37,550 nucleotides of DNA from Dehalococcoidales bacterium (GCA_016932435.1 JAFGCW010000086.1:1-37550); one strand, 5' to 3'. Shown: positions 9,046 through 16,769, counted from the stretch's first letter. A program made the numbers and translations. The notes: a model not told the origin generated them from the letters alone.

Positions 9046-9165
9046 CTATTTCTTCTGTTCCATCGGCTGGCCGCAGCAACTTACCGTGCCATCACCTGCT
9101 CTGGTAACAATGAATTCAGCCCCGCATTTCGCGCATGCATATCTTTTCCCTATCTCATTTGCCAT
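9046..9165 (-). CDS. Desulforedoxin-like protein (first of pair)
   Basis: A 39-residue protein beginning MANEIGKRYACAKCGAEF and ending CCGQPMEQKK. The CxxC...CC set (C11, C14, C30, C31) is that of desulforedoxin (36 residues in Desulfovibrio gigas), a homodimeric rubredoxin-like Fe(Cys)4 protein. The ATG at 9165 is preceded by GGAAGGTGA. It is followed by a diverged copy of itself on the same strand, which suggests tandem duplication. Both may serve redox or superoxide detoxification, but the electron partners are not encoded nearby. It starts about 95 bp downstream of the YjbQ-family gene. Confidence 0.82.
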   Translation of the reverse strand: MANEIGKRYACAKCGAEFIVTRAGDGTVSCCGQPMEQKK

Positions 9166-9259
9166 ATCTTCACCTTCCAGCTAAGTATATCCGTAATCTC
9201 GTCAGACTACTGAAATCAGGAATATTATAAGACTCTCATCTCAGGGCTGTCAAGAAAAT

Positions 9260-9676
9260 TTACTCTCCCATTATCTGTAAAATAATCTGCCTGGAGCGTG
9301 GTCTGTTATCAAAATCCACGAGGATTATCTGCTGCCAGGTACCGAGTATCAGTCTCTTATCGGTGAAAGGAACTACCAGTGAAGGTCCGAGCAACGACGC
9401 TCGCACGTGCGAATGCCCGTTTCCATCTCCCCAGGCACGATCATGCCCATATTTAATTCCTCTCGGGATGATTCTCTCGAACATGTCCGCAAAATCCGAT
9501 ACCACACCCGGTTCATACTCAATGGTAGTCAGGCCCGCGGTCGATCCATTCACGAAAACCGTAACCGTCCCGCTGATAATGTTATTGGCATTGATTTCCT
9601 TTCGGATATGAGAAGTAATATCTACCGTATCACCGTTACCCTCTGTTTGGAGGGTTATAGTTGATGTTAATACCAT
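9260..9676 (-). CDS. YjbQ/UPF0047 family protein
   Basis: This 138-residue single-domain protein has the family's C-terminal signature, YGHDRAWGDGNGHSHVRASLLG, in which the spaced His and Asp residues form a putative active site, and ends in QIILQIMGE as family members do. The family has been linked to weak thiamine-phosphate synthase activity, but its physiological role is unsettled. The ATG at 9676 is 5 nt after GGAGG. A GTG two codons earlier overlaps that ribosome binding site and is unlikely. It follows the ABC exporter permease by 24 bp and may be in the same transcript. Confidence 0.88.
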   Translation of the reverse strand: MVLTSTITLQTEGNGDTVDITSHIRKEINANNIISGTVTVFVNGSTAGLTTIEYEPGVVSDFADMFERIIPRGIKYGHDRAWGDGNGHSHVRASLLGPSLVVPFTDKRLILGTWQQIILVDFDNRPRSRQIILQIMGE

Positions 9677-9700
9677 TGACACCTCCGGATACTTTTACAT

Positions 9701-10525
9701 TCAGCGCCACCGGATTATTATCGATTCACGCTGGAATAATCTTACGGCAATACGCAATACCAGGAGATCGATAACGCATAAAACTACTCCCATCACCACG
9801 ATAAGCAAAGGAGTAAACCAGACAACTCCGGTCATTTGTATGGCGATCAAAATGAATATGGGGAAAATGATAAACAGCACCATATTCTGGGCGCTGCGAT
9901 GATCCCTGGCTCGTGATGAGCCTATAATCCCCAGGAGGAAGCTGAGAAACGCTACCGCCGGTGAAATCAGGAAAAAATTCACCGCCCATATAACATTGAT
10001 ATAGTGGCCTAAAAGGTATCCCCAGCCCAGGATATATACCCCTCCCAGTGCAAGAGCCGCGCATATCCAGGTGATAATCATAGCCGGCAGGAATCCCGCC
10101 ATCGCCTTGCCGAACAACAATTCCCAGGTTCTCACCGGTGTAGCCAGCAAAGGCTCAAGGCTGTTCGATACCTTTTCTTCAACAATCCCGTAGGCTCCGG
10201 CATAAATAGCGACCATTGTCGGTATCAGTAGAGTGAAAAAATTCAACTGTGTGAGAAGAAGTAATCTTACCCGGTCGATATCCGCTAATTCGACAACGCC
10301 GGGATAACTGGTGACGAGCTTATCCAGTGTCCCTGCAAAGAATTCGTTATTCACCATGGCTTCACCGCCTATCATGGCGATCAGCCAGATTGCTACCATT
10401 GCTTCAGCGAGTATCATGAGCGGAACAAAAGTGAAAAGCATAATCGTACTCGGTTCGCTTACCAGAACCTTCCATTCGTTGCGTAAGACATTTTTAATGC
10501 GTTCTATCGACATGTTAGTACTCAT
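9701..10525 (-). CDS. ABC-2 type transporter permease
   Basis: This 274-residue protein has six predicted membrane segments and the ABC-2 layout: a short cytoplasmic N-terminus, helix 1 near residues 26-50, a large outside loop, then the EEKVSNSLEPLLATPV coupling segment near residue 116 that is typical of NatB/drug-exporter permeases. It partners the ATPase encoded just upstream. The first ATG (10525) overlaps the ATPase 3' end by 11 bp, and a second at 10513 is also possible. Neither has a good ribosome binding site, which fits translational coupling. The exported substrate is unknown. Confidence 0.88.
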   Translation of the reverse strand: MSTNMSIERIKNVLRNEWKVLVSEPSTIMLFTFVPLMILAEAMVAIWLIAMIGGEAMVNNEFFAGTLDKLVTSYPGVVELADIDRVRLLLLTQLNFFTLLIPTMVAIYAGAYGIVEEKVSNSLEPLLATPVRTWELLFGKAMAGFLPAMIITWICAALALGGVYILGWGYLLGHYINVIWAVNFFLISPAVAFLSFLLGIIGSSRARDHRSAQNMVLFIIFPIFILIAIQMTGVVWFTPLLIVVMGVVLCVIDLLVLRIAVRLFQRESIIIRWR

Positions 10526-11429
10526 TCATAAGGTTCAGGTATACTTCTTCAAGTGAGTGCTGCTGCTCCGAAACTGCCATTATCCTGCCACCGGCTTCAA
10601 CGATATGTCTGACAAGCTCCGGTCGGGTTTTTTCCGGTTCGTTTAATTCCACGACAATTTGATTTTCAGTTGTTTCAGTATTACGAACAAAGGGAAGTCC
10701 CCTGACCAGTTCAACGATAGACTCAGATAAGCCATCCAGTTGGACGACCACCTGTCGCTTGAATAAACGCTGTCGCAGGTTTGCCGGTGTATCCAGCGCC
10801 AGCAAATGAGTCTGGACAACCGCTATCCTGCTGCATAGCTGTTCCGCTTCGGTCAGGTTGTGGGTTGAAAGGAATATCGTGCGTCCCTCATGACTTAGAT
10901 TCCTGACCAGTTCACGTACTTCCCTTGCCGCTTCGGGGTCGAGAGCGGCAGTAGGCTCATCAAGTAAAATCACTTCAGGTTCGTGGAGCAGTGCCCTGGC
11001 AAGTGCCAATCTCTGTTTCATGCCCTTGGAATACGTGCCGACCTTTGCATCCCGCCTGTCCCATAATCCGGTTATTTTCAGATACTTTTCTATCTGTCTA
11101 TCGACATCGAGTCCGTTATAGAACCTGGCATAATATCCGAGATTCCAAATGGCGGTAAGCGCATCATAAAATCCGGGGGTTTCCGTCAACAGACCGATAG
11201 ATTCATGTATCTGTTCTACTTCGCGGTCAGTACGGTGACCGGCTACTACAGCATACCCCCTGGTAGGAGAAATTATGCCGGAAAGCATGCGGATAGTCGT
11301 CGTCTTTCCGGCACCGTTAGGCCCGAGAAAGGCAAGAACTTCACCTTTCTCCATTTCCAATGAAAGGTCCTCAACGGCCGTAAGTGTACCGAAATTCCTG
11401 GTCAATCCGTGGGCTTCGACTACTGCCAA
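10515..11429 (-). CDS. ABC transporter ATP-binding protein
   Basis: A 304-residue ATPase of the ABC-2 exporter class (CcmA/NatA-like). Walker A is GPNGAGKT (36-43), the signature is YSKGMKQR (133-140), Walker B VILLDEPT (153-160) and the switch histidine H190 is in STHN. About 80 further residues after the core form the C-terminal domain found in this class. The start is TTG at 11429, with GGAGAA upstream. A promoter (TTGACT-17-TATAGT) lies in the 65-bp gap after pyrK, so the exporter probably has its own transcription start as well as any read-through from the pyr operon. Confidence 0.92.
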   Translation of the reverse strand: MAVVEAHGLTRNFGTLTAVEDLSLEMEKGEVLAFLGPNGAGKTTTIRMLSGIISPTRGYAVVAGHRTDREVEQIHESIGLLTETPGFYDALTAIWNLGYYARFYNGLDVDRQIEKYLKITGLWDRRDAKVGTYSKGMKQRLALARALLHEPEVILLDEPTAALDPEAAREVRELVRNLSHEGRTIFLSTHNLTEAEQLCSRIAVVQTHLLALDTPANLRQRLFKRQVVVQLDGLSESIVELVRGLPFVRNTETTENQIVVELNEPEKTRPELVRHIVEAGGRIMAVSEQQHSLEEVYLNLMNEY

Positions 11430-11453
11430 TTATGTTCTCCTGAGTATTACCAA

Positions 11454-11482
11454 ACTATAACGGTTATAACAGTTCAAGTCAA
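11454..11482 (-). promoter_or_regulatory. Promoter of the ABC exporter with overlapping palindrome
   Basis: On the minus strand, TTGACT (11482-11477) and TATAGT (11459-11454) are separated by exactly 17 bp, in front of the ABC ATPase. A 13-bp palindrome, TATAAC-G-GTTATA (11456-11468), covers most of the -10 box and adjoining spacer, a position where a repressor could block the promoter. Confidence 0.6.
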
Positions 11483-11483
11483 A

Positions 11484-11515
11484 TACTATCCCAGTCAGTT
11501 ACTATCCCAGTCAAT
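11484..11515. repeat. 16-bp tandem duplication at the pyrK stop
   Basis: TACTATCCCAGTCAGT (11484-11499) is followed directly by TACTATCCCAGTCAAT (11500-11515), 15 of 16 bases identical. The second copy encodes the last residues of PyrK and the first contains its stop codon, so a small local duplication appears to have produced the gene's present end. Confidence 0.75.
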
Positions 11516-12289
11516 CTCATGGAAGTCGAATACCGGCCCGTCTTCACATACCCGTTTTGTACCGTTTAGAGTCTGAATTGTGCATCCGTAACAGATTCCC
11601 CGACCGCAAGCCATCCTTACTTCAAGAGAGACCTGGACCGGTTTATCTTTTATGATATTCTGACTGTTGATATGTTTATACATCGCCGAAGGACCGCAGA
11701 TAAATACCTGGTCGGCTTCGTCGAGGTATTCGGGTATCAACTCTGTTATCATGCCGTGATGCCCTGTCGAACCATCTTCAGTAGCATTGATCACAGTCAC
11801 TCCCTGAAGCGTACTTTCTACCGGATATCTGTCCTTTCCCGGAGTACCGTACATTAACGTAACGGTTTTCCCCTCTTTAACTGATTCTTCTGCCAGGAAA
11901 ACCAGCGGGGCGATACCCATACCCCCGCCTACAAGTAATATATTATGTGAAGTTTCGTCGATGGTAAACCCGTTACCCAGCGGCCCGAGGATCCTTACCG
12001 TATCTCCAGGTTTACGTTCTGATAACCACTGTGTCCCTGTACTGTTTTCAAGCACAGCGAAAAACAGGCTGACTTCTCCATTATTAGTGGTCCTGTTTAT
12101 ACTGAACGGTCTGGGAAGCGTATTGCCGTCACGGTTCACCATTACGAATTGCCCCGGCCTGGCTTCTGCAACTATTTCAGGACATTCGAAGGTCATAATT
12201 TGAGAAAAATCGATGCTTCGACCCTGAGAACGATCAAGCCCCTTTATAGGTTCGCTTTTCGATATTACACGGGCTGTGTACTGGTTCAA
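11495..12289 (-). CDS. pyrK: Dihydroorotate dehydrogenase electron-transfer subunit
   Basis: PyrK carries FAD and a 2Fe-2S cluster and passes electrons from dihydroorotate dehydrogenase (PyrD type 1B) to NAD. Counting from a GTG at 12295, the FAD motif RPFS is at 62-65, the NAD-binding GGGMGIAPL at 123-131, and the cluster cysteines are C230, C235, C238 (ACGRGICYGC) and C250. I prefer the TTG at 12289, because GAGGAG directly abuts the GTG but lies 5 nt from the TTG. The gene is last in the pyr operon, 76 bp after pyrC. Related subunits exist in NADH-dependent ferredoxin-NADP oxidoreductases, so the pyr context decides the call. pyrD itself is not in this window. Confidence 0.85.
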   Translation of the reverse strand: MNQYTARVISKSEPIKGLDRSQGRSIDFSQIMTFECPEIVAEARPGQFVMVNRDGNTLPRPFSINRTTNNGEVSLFFAVLENSTGTQWLSERKPGDTVRILGPLGNGFTIDETSHNILLVGGGMGIAPLVFLAEESVKEGKTVTLMYGTPGKDRYPVESTLQGVTVINATEDGSTGHHGMITELIPEYLDEADQVFICGPSAMYKHINSQNIIKDKPVQVSLEVRMACGRGICYGCTIQTLNGTKRVCEDGPVFDFHEIDWDSN

Positions 12290-12312
12290 ACTCACTCCTC
12301 GTATTTATCTGG

Positions 12313-12350
12313 ATTACTACGTCGTTCACCTGCGGTGAACTCCTCGTAAT
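12313..12350 (-). other. Hairpin in the pyrC-pyrK spacer
   Basis: GTTCACC and GGTGAAC (12324-12330 and 12334-12340) make a perfect 7-bp stem around TGC. ATTAC and GTAAT (12313-12317 and 12346-12350) can extend it after an internal loop. No T run follows, so it is not a standard terminator. The right arm of the structure also holds the pyrK ribosome-binding region's neighbourhood, so a role in mRNA processing or in limiting pyrK expression is conceivable. Confidence 0.5.
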
Positions 12351-12365
12351 GTAAATCATAGTTTT

Positions 12366-13676
12366 TTAAATTTCTAAAGAATTATCTCTATACACGATTT
12401 CTCCCGCGTATGTGGTCATCATTACCAAGCCCTTTAACATCACTCCGGAAAGCGGTGTGTTTTTCCCTTTTGAGAGAAATTCATCCGGGTTAACTACCCA
12501 CTCTCTATCAGGATCAATTAACACTATATCGGCGGGTTTGCCGTCTTTAAGGGTGCCCTTTATTCCATATCTCTCGCCCAGAAGTGACGCAGGCTTTCGT
12601 GTCAGTTTATCGATAAGCGTATTCAGCGTTATCCGTTCATTATGTACCAGGCTCATCAGGCTTCCCAGGGCGGTTTCAAAGACACTGATACCGAACGCTG
12701 CCTTTACCATATCACACTCCTTGTCGGCCCTGGTATGGGGAGCGTGATCGGTAGCGATTACATCTATCGTCCCGTCATTAAGCCCTTCTACCAGTGCACT
12801 AATATCAGCCTGTGTTCTCAAAGGCGGATTGACTTTGGCAGCCGTACCGCGGGTAACGACTTCATTCTCGGTAAGCGTAAGGTGGTGAGGTGTCACTTCG
12901 GCGGTAACGTGGATACCTTCGGATTTAGCCCAGCGTATTAGTTCTACTGTTCTGGCAGTACTGGCATGAGCGATGTGCACCCATCCACCGGTTTCACCAG
13001 CAAGCCGGACATCACGGGCAACCATCTGCTCTTCAGCGGCAGCCGGGATCCCCTTGAGCCCCAGTTTTTTCGCTACTCTTCCTTGGTTGATAACGCCGTC
13101 ACCGGCAAGTTCCTGAACTTCACAGTGCTCTATTAACGGAAGATTCAGTTCACGACACTCCACCAGCGCCTGACGCATCAGATTTTCATCAGATACCGAT
13201 GAACCGTCGTCACTGAATCCGGCAACACCGAGTGAAGCCAGCGTCTTGAAGTCTGATAATTCCTGTCCCTGTCTTGCCTTTGTAATACTGGCAATCGGCA
13301 GGACACGTACAGGGCTTTCTTTTTCGGCAATATCCTGTACCAGTTTGATTGTTTCAGGATTGTCCAGGGCGGGAGATGTGTTGGGCATACAGCACACGGT
13401 AGTAAAACCACCTTTTGCGGCGGCATGGGTACCGGTAGCGATGGTCTCTTTTTCTTCGTAACCAGGTTGCCTGAGATGGCAATGAAGATCGATAAATCCA
13501 GGACACACTATCATACCTTGTGCATCGATGATTCGGTATGCGGACTCCCGTATATCCGTATCTTTATCCGGGAAGACCAGGATACCATCTTCACGTACCA
13601 GAAGGTCTTGTGTCTCATCCAGTCTACTGGCTGGATCGATTATTCTGCCGCCTCTGATAAGTAAAGGTTGATTCAT
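12366..13676 (-). CDS. pyrC: Dihydroorotase (type I)
   Basis: Dihydroorotase closes carbamoyl-aspartate to dihydroorotate, step three of UMP synthesis. The 436 residues have the amidohydrolase layout of bacterial type I enzymes: H65 and H67 in DLHCHLRQPG, the FSDDG loop with D157, H184 in IEHCE, H237 in IAHAST, and D310 in ATDHAPH. All expected zinc ligands are present, so it should be active rather than one of the inactive PyrC-like ATCase partners. Its ATG at 13676 overlaps the pyrB stop by one base (TAATG), so it is translationally coupled to pyrB. Confidence 0.94.
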   Translation of the reverse strand: MNQPLLIRGGRIIDPASRLDETQDLLVREDGILVFPDKDTDIRESAYRIIDAQGMIVCPGFIDLHCHLRQPGYEEKETIATGTHAAAKGGFTTVCCMPNTSPALDNPETIKLVQDIAEKESPVRVLPIASITKARQGQELSDFKTLASLGVAGFSDDGSSVSDENLMRQALVECRELNLPLIEHCEVQELAGDGVINQGRVAKKLGLKGIPAAAEEQMVARDVRLAGETGGWVHIAHASTARTVELIRWAKSEGIHVTAEVTPHHLTLTENEVVTRGTAAKVNPPLRTQADISALVEGLNDGTIDVIATDHAPHTRADKECDMVKAAFGISVFETALGSLMSLVHNERITLNTLIDKLTRKPASLLGERYGIKGTLKDGKPADIVLIDPDREWVVNPDEFLSKGKNTPLSGVMLKGLVMMTTYAGEIVYRDNSLEI

Positions 13677-15082
13677 TATTTATTATCCGGAGATTCTGTA
13701 ACGAAATGACTCGGCATAAATCCCATTGCCTGTGCCTGCCTTTCCGTGTCGAAAAGCACCAGGTTCTCCGTTTTTATTGTCCTTGCGAAATGGCTGTCGG
13801 CGCTGTGGTACTTTTTATTTTCCAGTTTTCCTTCATGCCAGTCGGCGCTGGCGACAAAACCGGGTTGAAATCCATGTTCGCAATATACACACCTGAGTGT
13901 CAGGGGATCACGACTGGTAATCATAAATTCGGGTACGAGGTATTTTGTTTCGGTTTCCTGTACGGAAACGCATCGTCCGTTAGGACACGTTACCGCGTAG
14001 CCCCTGTTATAGACGGGATAATCGAGTTGAGGTTCCGGTAAGTCACTTTCCGTAATACCTGGTTTTTTGCATCCCAGCAGAAGTGAAAGGAGAGCCATTC
14101 TTACAGGTATACCATGGGCAGCCTGTTTAAAATACATGCCACGGGGATCCGAGTCGACGTCATAGGCTAACTCATCGACCCGGGGAAGAGGGTGCATTAC
14201 CATAGTTTTCTTAAATTCTTTCCCACTTAAAAATTCCCTGTTAACAACAGGGAATTTTCTAATTTTATCCTTAGCATCACCTTCGACAAATCTTTCTTTC
14301 TGCGTACGCGTAACGTATAGCGCGTCCACACCTTTTCGTAATTCAACCTCCAGGTTCACATCAGGCATCATTGCCAGCTGGTGAGGGCTGTCAGGTGTTT
14401 TATAAATGGCATCGATTGGGAACGATTCATCAAGTTCCTTCGTGACGTCATGTGTCTCGATTTCACCGCCATATTCGGTGATCAGTTTTCTGATTACGTT
14501 CGGCGGAACCTCCAATCCCGGACTGGGACAGAACAGCATATTCGCGCCGAACTTGGCAAGGGCCAATATCAGGGAGTGAGTCGTCCTCCCGTATTTCAGG
14601 TCGCCCCATAATGCTATCGTCAAACCCCTGAGAGAACCTCTCTCCTTCCTGATAGTATAGAGGTCAAGTAATGTCTGGGTAGGATGCTGATGACCTCCGT
14701 CACCGGCATTAATTACCGGTACGCCTGCATAATCCGCAACTACCTTCGCAGCTCCTTCCCAGGGATGCCGTATTACCAGAATATCCGCGTAGCTTCCCAC
14801 GATTCTCGCCATATCGGCGATACTCTCGCCTTTGGCTAAAGAGGTCGACTCAACATCTGATACACCGATCACGTTCCCGCCAAGTCTGTGCATCGCAGCT
14901 TCGAAGGATAATCTAGTTCTGGTACTCGCTTCGAAAAACAGGCTTGCCATTATCATCCCCTGGCAAACATCGGTCTGTTTTTCAATCTCTCCTTCCATCT
15001 CTCCTGCCAGTGTAAAGACCGATTCTATTTCAGGTGCCGATAGATCGTCGATCGTTACCAGACATCGCTCTACTAAGGACAT
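13676..15082 (-). CDS. pyrB: Aspartate carbamoyltransferase with fused PyrI-like zinc domain
   Basis: PyrB joins carbamoyl phosphate and aspartate, the committed step of UMP synthesis. Counting from an ATG at 15085, the catalytic part (about 1-340) has STRTR at 54-58, GDLKYGRT at 161-168 and HPLPR at 298-302. It is then extended by about 125 residues, whereas the usual chain is about 310. Residues 363-411 (TCPNGRCV...LRCVYCE; C367, C372, C399, C402) closely resemble the zinc domain of the regulatory chain PyrI, but the PyrI nucleotide-binding domain is absent. Residues 425-462 resemble an Ada-type zinc domain without its cysteines. I place the start at the second ATG (15082), 5 nt after AGGAG. 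It overlaps the pyrR stop by one base. Confidence 0.92.
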   Translation of the reverse strand: MSLVERCLVTIDDLSAPEIESVFTLAGEMEGEIEKQTDVCQGMIMASLFFEASTRTRLSFEAAMHRLGGNVIGVSDVESTSLAKGESIADMARIVGSYADILVIRHPWEGAAKVVADYAGVPVINAGDGGHQHPTQTLLDLYTIRKERGSLRGLTIALWGDLKYGRTTHSLILALAKFGANMLFCPSPGLEVPPNVIRKLITEYGGEIETHDVTKELDESFPIDAIYKTPDSPHQLAMMPDVNLEVELRKGVDALYVTRTQKERFVEGDAKDKIRKFPVVNREFLSGKEFKKTMVMHPLPRVDELAYDVDSDPRGMYFKQAAHGIPVRMALLSLLLGCKKPGITESDLPEPQLDYPVYNRGYAVTCPNGRCVSVQETETKYLVPEFMITSRDPLTLRCVYCEHGFQPGFVASADWHEGKLENKKYHSADSHFARTIKTENLVLFDTERQAQAMGFMPSHFVTESPDNK

Positions 15083-15672
15083 CATCTCTCCTTTCGAATC
15101 AGTCGGTTTTCCATCCCACTATCCTCTTCTGCCGCACGACTGTTCTTTGATATTACCACCTCATCCACGCCGTCTGTTTCCAGCAATCGAACCTGTATTT
15201 CTTCATGCCGGGCACTGGGAATATTCTTACCTACATAATCGGCTCGTATCGGTAATTCGCGGTGACCCCGGTCAACTATCACTGCCAGTTGAATCGATCT
15301 TGGTCGACCTCTGTCTACCAGGGCATCCATTGCCGCCCGGATGCTTCTTCCGGTATAGAGAACATCATCTACGAGGATGATTACCTTCCCGCTGATTTCT
15401 ACAGTTATGTCGGTATTATCAATGTCGGAAGGTTCCTTGTTATCCGAAATATCATCTCTGTATTGACTGATATCCAGCAATCCGACAGGAATTTCGCATC
15501 CTGTAAAACTGCCGATTATCGATGAAAGGCGTCTTGCCAGTGGTACGCCACGAGTATGAAGGCCTATAAGAACAAGGTCTTTAGCGGTCTTGTTGCGTTC
15601 TATTATTTCATGAGCAATACGGGTAAGACTCCTGCCGATATCCTGGGATGTCATCACCGCTGTGCTGTTCAT
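15082..15672 (-). CDS. pyrR: Bifunctional pyr operon regulator / uracil phosphoribosyltransferase PyrR
   Basis: PyrR binds the leader of pyr mRNA when UMP is high and stabilises the anti-antiterminator so that transcription stops; it can also convert uracil and PRPP to UMP. From the ATG at 15672 it has 196 residues. The PRPP-binding loop [14 protein letters not shown] is at 97-110. The ATG at 15672 follows the T run of the attenuator directly, and AAGAGG in the terminator's 3' arm would be its ribosome binding site. An upstream in-frame start (15699) would lie inside the hairpin. The last 20 residues extend slightly beyond typical PyrR. Confidence 0.93.
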   Translation of the reverse strand: MNSTAVMTSQDIGRSLTRIAHEIIERNKTAKDLVLIGLHTRGVPLARRLSSIIGSFTGCEIPVGLLDISQYRDDISDNKEPSDIDNTDITVEISGKVIILVDDVLYTGRSIRAAMDALVDRGRPRSIQLAVIVDRGHRELPIRADYVGKNIPSARHEEIQVRLLETDGVDEVVISKNSRAAEEDSGMENRLIRKER

Positions 15673-15706
15673 AAAAAAACCTCTTGCTATAGCTAGCAAG
15701 AGGTTT
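15673..15706 (-). terminator. Attenuator terminator of the pyr operon
   Basis: On the minus strand, AAAACCTCTTGCTA pairs with TAGCAAGAGGTTTT around a tiny centre and ends in seven T just before the pyrR ATG. It is a textbook intrinsic terminator. Placed downstream of a PyrR-binding motif, it should act as the regulated stop. Its 3' arm contains the only purine-rich ribosome binding site for pyrR. Confidence 0.9.
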
Positions 15707-15727
15707 TGTAATCCGAATCCCTGTACT

Positions 15728-15750
15728 CCCCTTACTAGCCTCTCCGGACT
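15728..15750 (-). promoter_or_regulatory. PyrR-binding element in the pyr leader
   Basis: The minus strand reads AGTCCGGAGAGGCT followed by AGTAAGGGG, which matches the conserved PyrR RNA-binding consensus (about UCCAGAGAGGCU, then a GNAAGG stretch) of Bacillus-type pyr attenuators. It lies 20-25 nt before the terminator hairpin, as expected for an anti-antiterminator. It implies repression by UMP through PyrR. Confidence 0.85.
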
Positions 15751-15786
15751 AACTTAAAGGTCGGGAATATACGCTATTAATTATTA

Positions 15787-15815
15787 ATTATATCAAATTT
15801 TTTAACCGGAGACAA
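15787..15815 (-). promoter_or_regulatory. pyr operon promoter
   Basis: On the minus strand, TTGTCT (15815-15810) and TATAAT (15792-15787) are exactly 17 bp apart, giving a predicted start about 30 nt before the PyrR-binding element. The -35 box lies only 18 bp from the stop codon of the upstream dehydrogenase gene. Confidence 0.75.
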
Positions 15816-15832
15816 TATTTCATGACCGAAAA

Positions 15833-16597
15833 TTAATATGTGAATAGATCGATACCACCCATTACGTGGATGTCTTGGCCTGTAACATATCCTGCTTTTT
15901 CGGATGCAAGGAATACGACCATATTAGCCACGTCTTCGGGATCACCGAACTTACGCATAGCGATTCGCATTTTCAGTCTTTCACTGGCTTCATTCGTTTC
16001 AGCAGTCTGACCGGTTGCTACTACACCCAGGGTTACCGCATTGGCGGTAATTCCTTTCCTGGCTCCTTCCAGAGCGGCGGTCTTTGCGATGGCGATTACA
16101 CCCGCTTTCGATGCTGAGTAGTTAACCTGACCGAAGCCGCCCATGATGCCGGCAATGGATGAAATGTTTATAATGCGTCCGAAATTCTTCTCGACCATTG
16201 TATTCCAGACTTCACGTATCCAATAGTAACAACCGTCAAGATTCACGTTAATCATTGCCTGCCAGTCTTTAAGTTCCATTTTCTCGATACGTCCGAAAGG
16301 TCCCATGAGTGCCGCATTATTTACCATTATGTCTACAGGTCCAAGTTCTGTGTTTATCTTCGCTACCGCCTCTTTCACCTGCTGCGGATCACTCTGATCA
16401 ACCTTTAATGCGAGAGTTTTTACGCCTGTGCTTTCAGCGATACCTTTCGCTATTTCTTCAGCACCTTCGACGACTATATCTATACAGGCAACATTTACAC
16501 CCTCCCTTGCAAGGCCCATTCCGATTGTTTCTCCCATGGCGCCTTTGCGTCCGGTGCCTGTTACGATCGCTACTTTACCCTTTAATCCTAAGTCCAT
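15833..16597 (-). CDS. Short-chain dehydrogenase/reductase (FabG-like)
   Basis: A 254-residue classical SDR. The dinucleotide-binding stretch IVTGTGRKGAMGE (11-23) has a longer glycine loop than the usual TGxxxGxG. NNAA follows at 93-96. The catalytic set is S147, Y160 and K164 (NYSASKAG). It is an NAD(P)-dependent oxidoreductase of hydroxyl or keto groups; the substrate cannot be read off. ATG at 16597 has GCAGGTG upstream. A TATAAT-like -10 lies about 30 bp before the start, without a clear -35. It is divergent from a second SDR gene, and a crotonase lies close by, so acyl-CoA or related metabolism is possible. Confidence 0.87.
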   Translation of the reverse strand: MDLGLKGKVAIVTGTGRKGAMGETIGMGLAREGVNVACIDIVVEGAEEIAKGIAESTGVKTLALKVDQSDPQQVKEAVAKINTELGPVDIMVNNAALMGPFGRIEKMELKDWQAMINVNLDGCYYWIREVWNTMVEKNFGRIINISSIAGIMGGFGQVNYSASKAGVIAIAKTAALEGARKGITANAVTLGVVATGQTAETNEASERLKMRIAMRKFGDPEDVANMVVFLASEKAGYVTGQDIHVMGGIDLFTY

Positions 16598-16739
16598 TTT
16601 TCACCTGCCTTTATTATATTTCTATCAACTCTTTCCACGATTATTCCTGTTTTTCACCAAGCCAATTCTACAATGCATATTTCTTATTAGTCAACAAATC
16701 TACTATGCGTTAATTACACGCAATACCAGGATAATGTAC

Positions 16740-16769
16740 TTGACAGTCAATCGGGCAACAGCTTAGAAT
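16740..16769 (+). promoter_or_regulatory. Promoter of the second SDR gene
   Basis: A consensus TTGACA (16740-16745) and TAGAAT (16764-16769) lie 18 bp apart, about 55 bp before the ATG at 16823. The remainder of the 225-bp divergent gap shows nothing else I can name. Confidence 0.7.

Noticed and set aside
9363..9664. Plus-strand reading frames opposite the YjbQ gene
   Set aside because: They are antisense to a clear conserved gene, have no motifs and no promoter or ribosome binding site.
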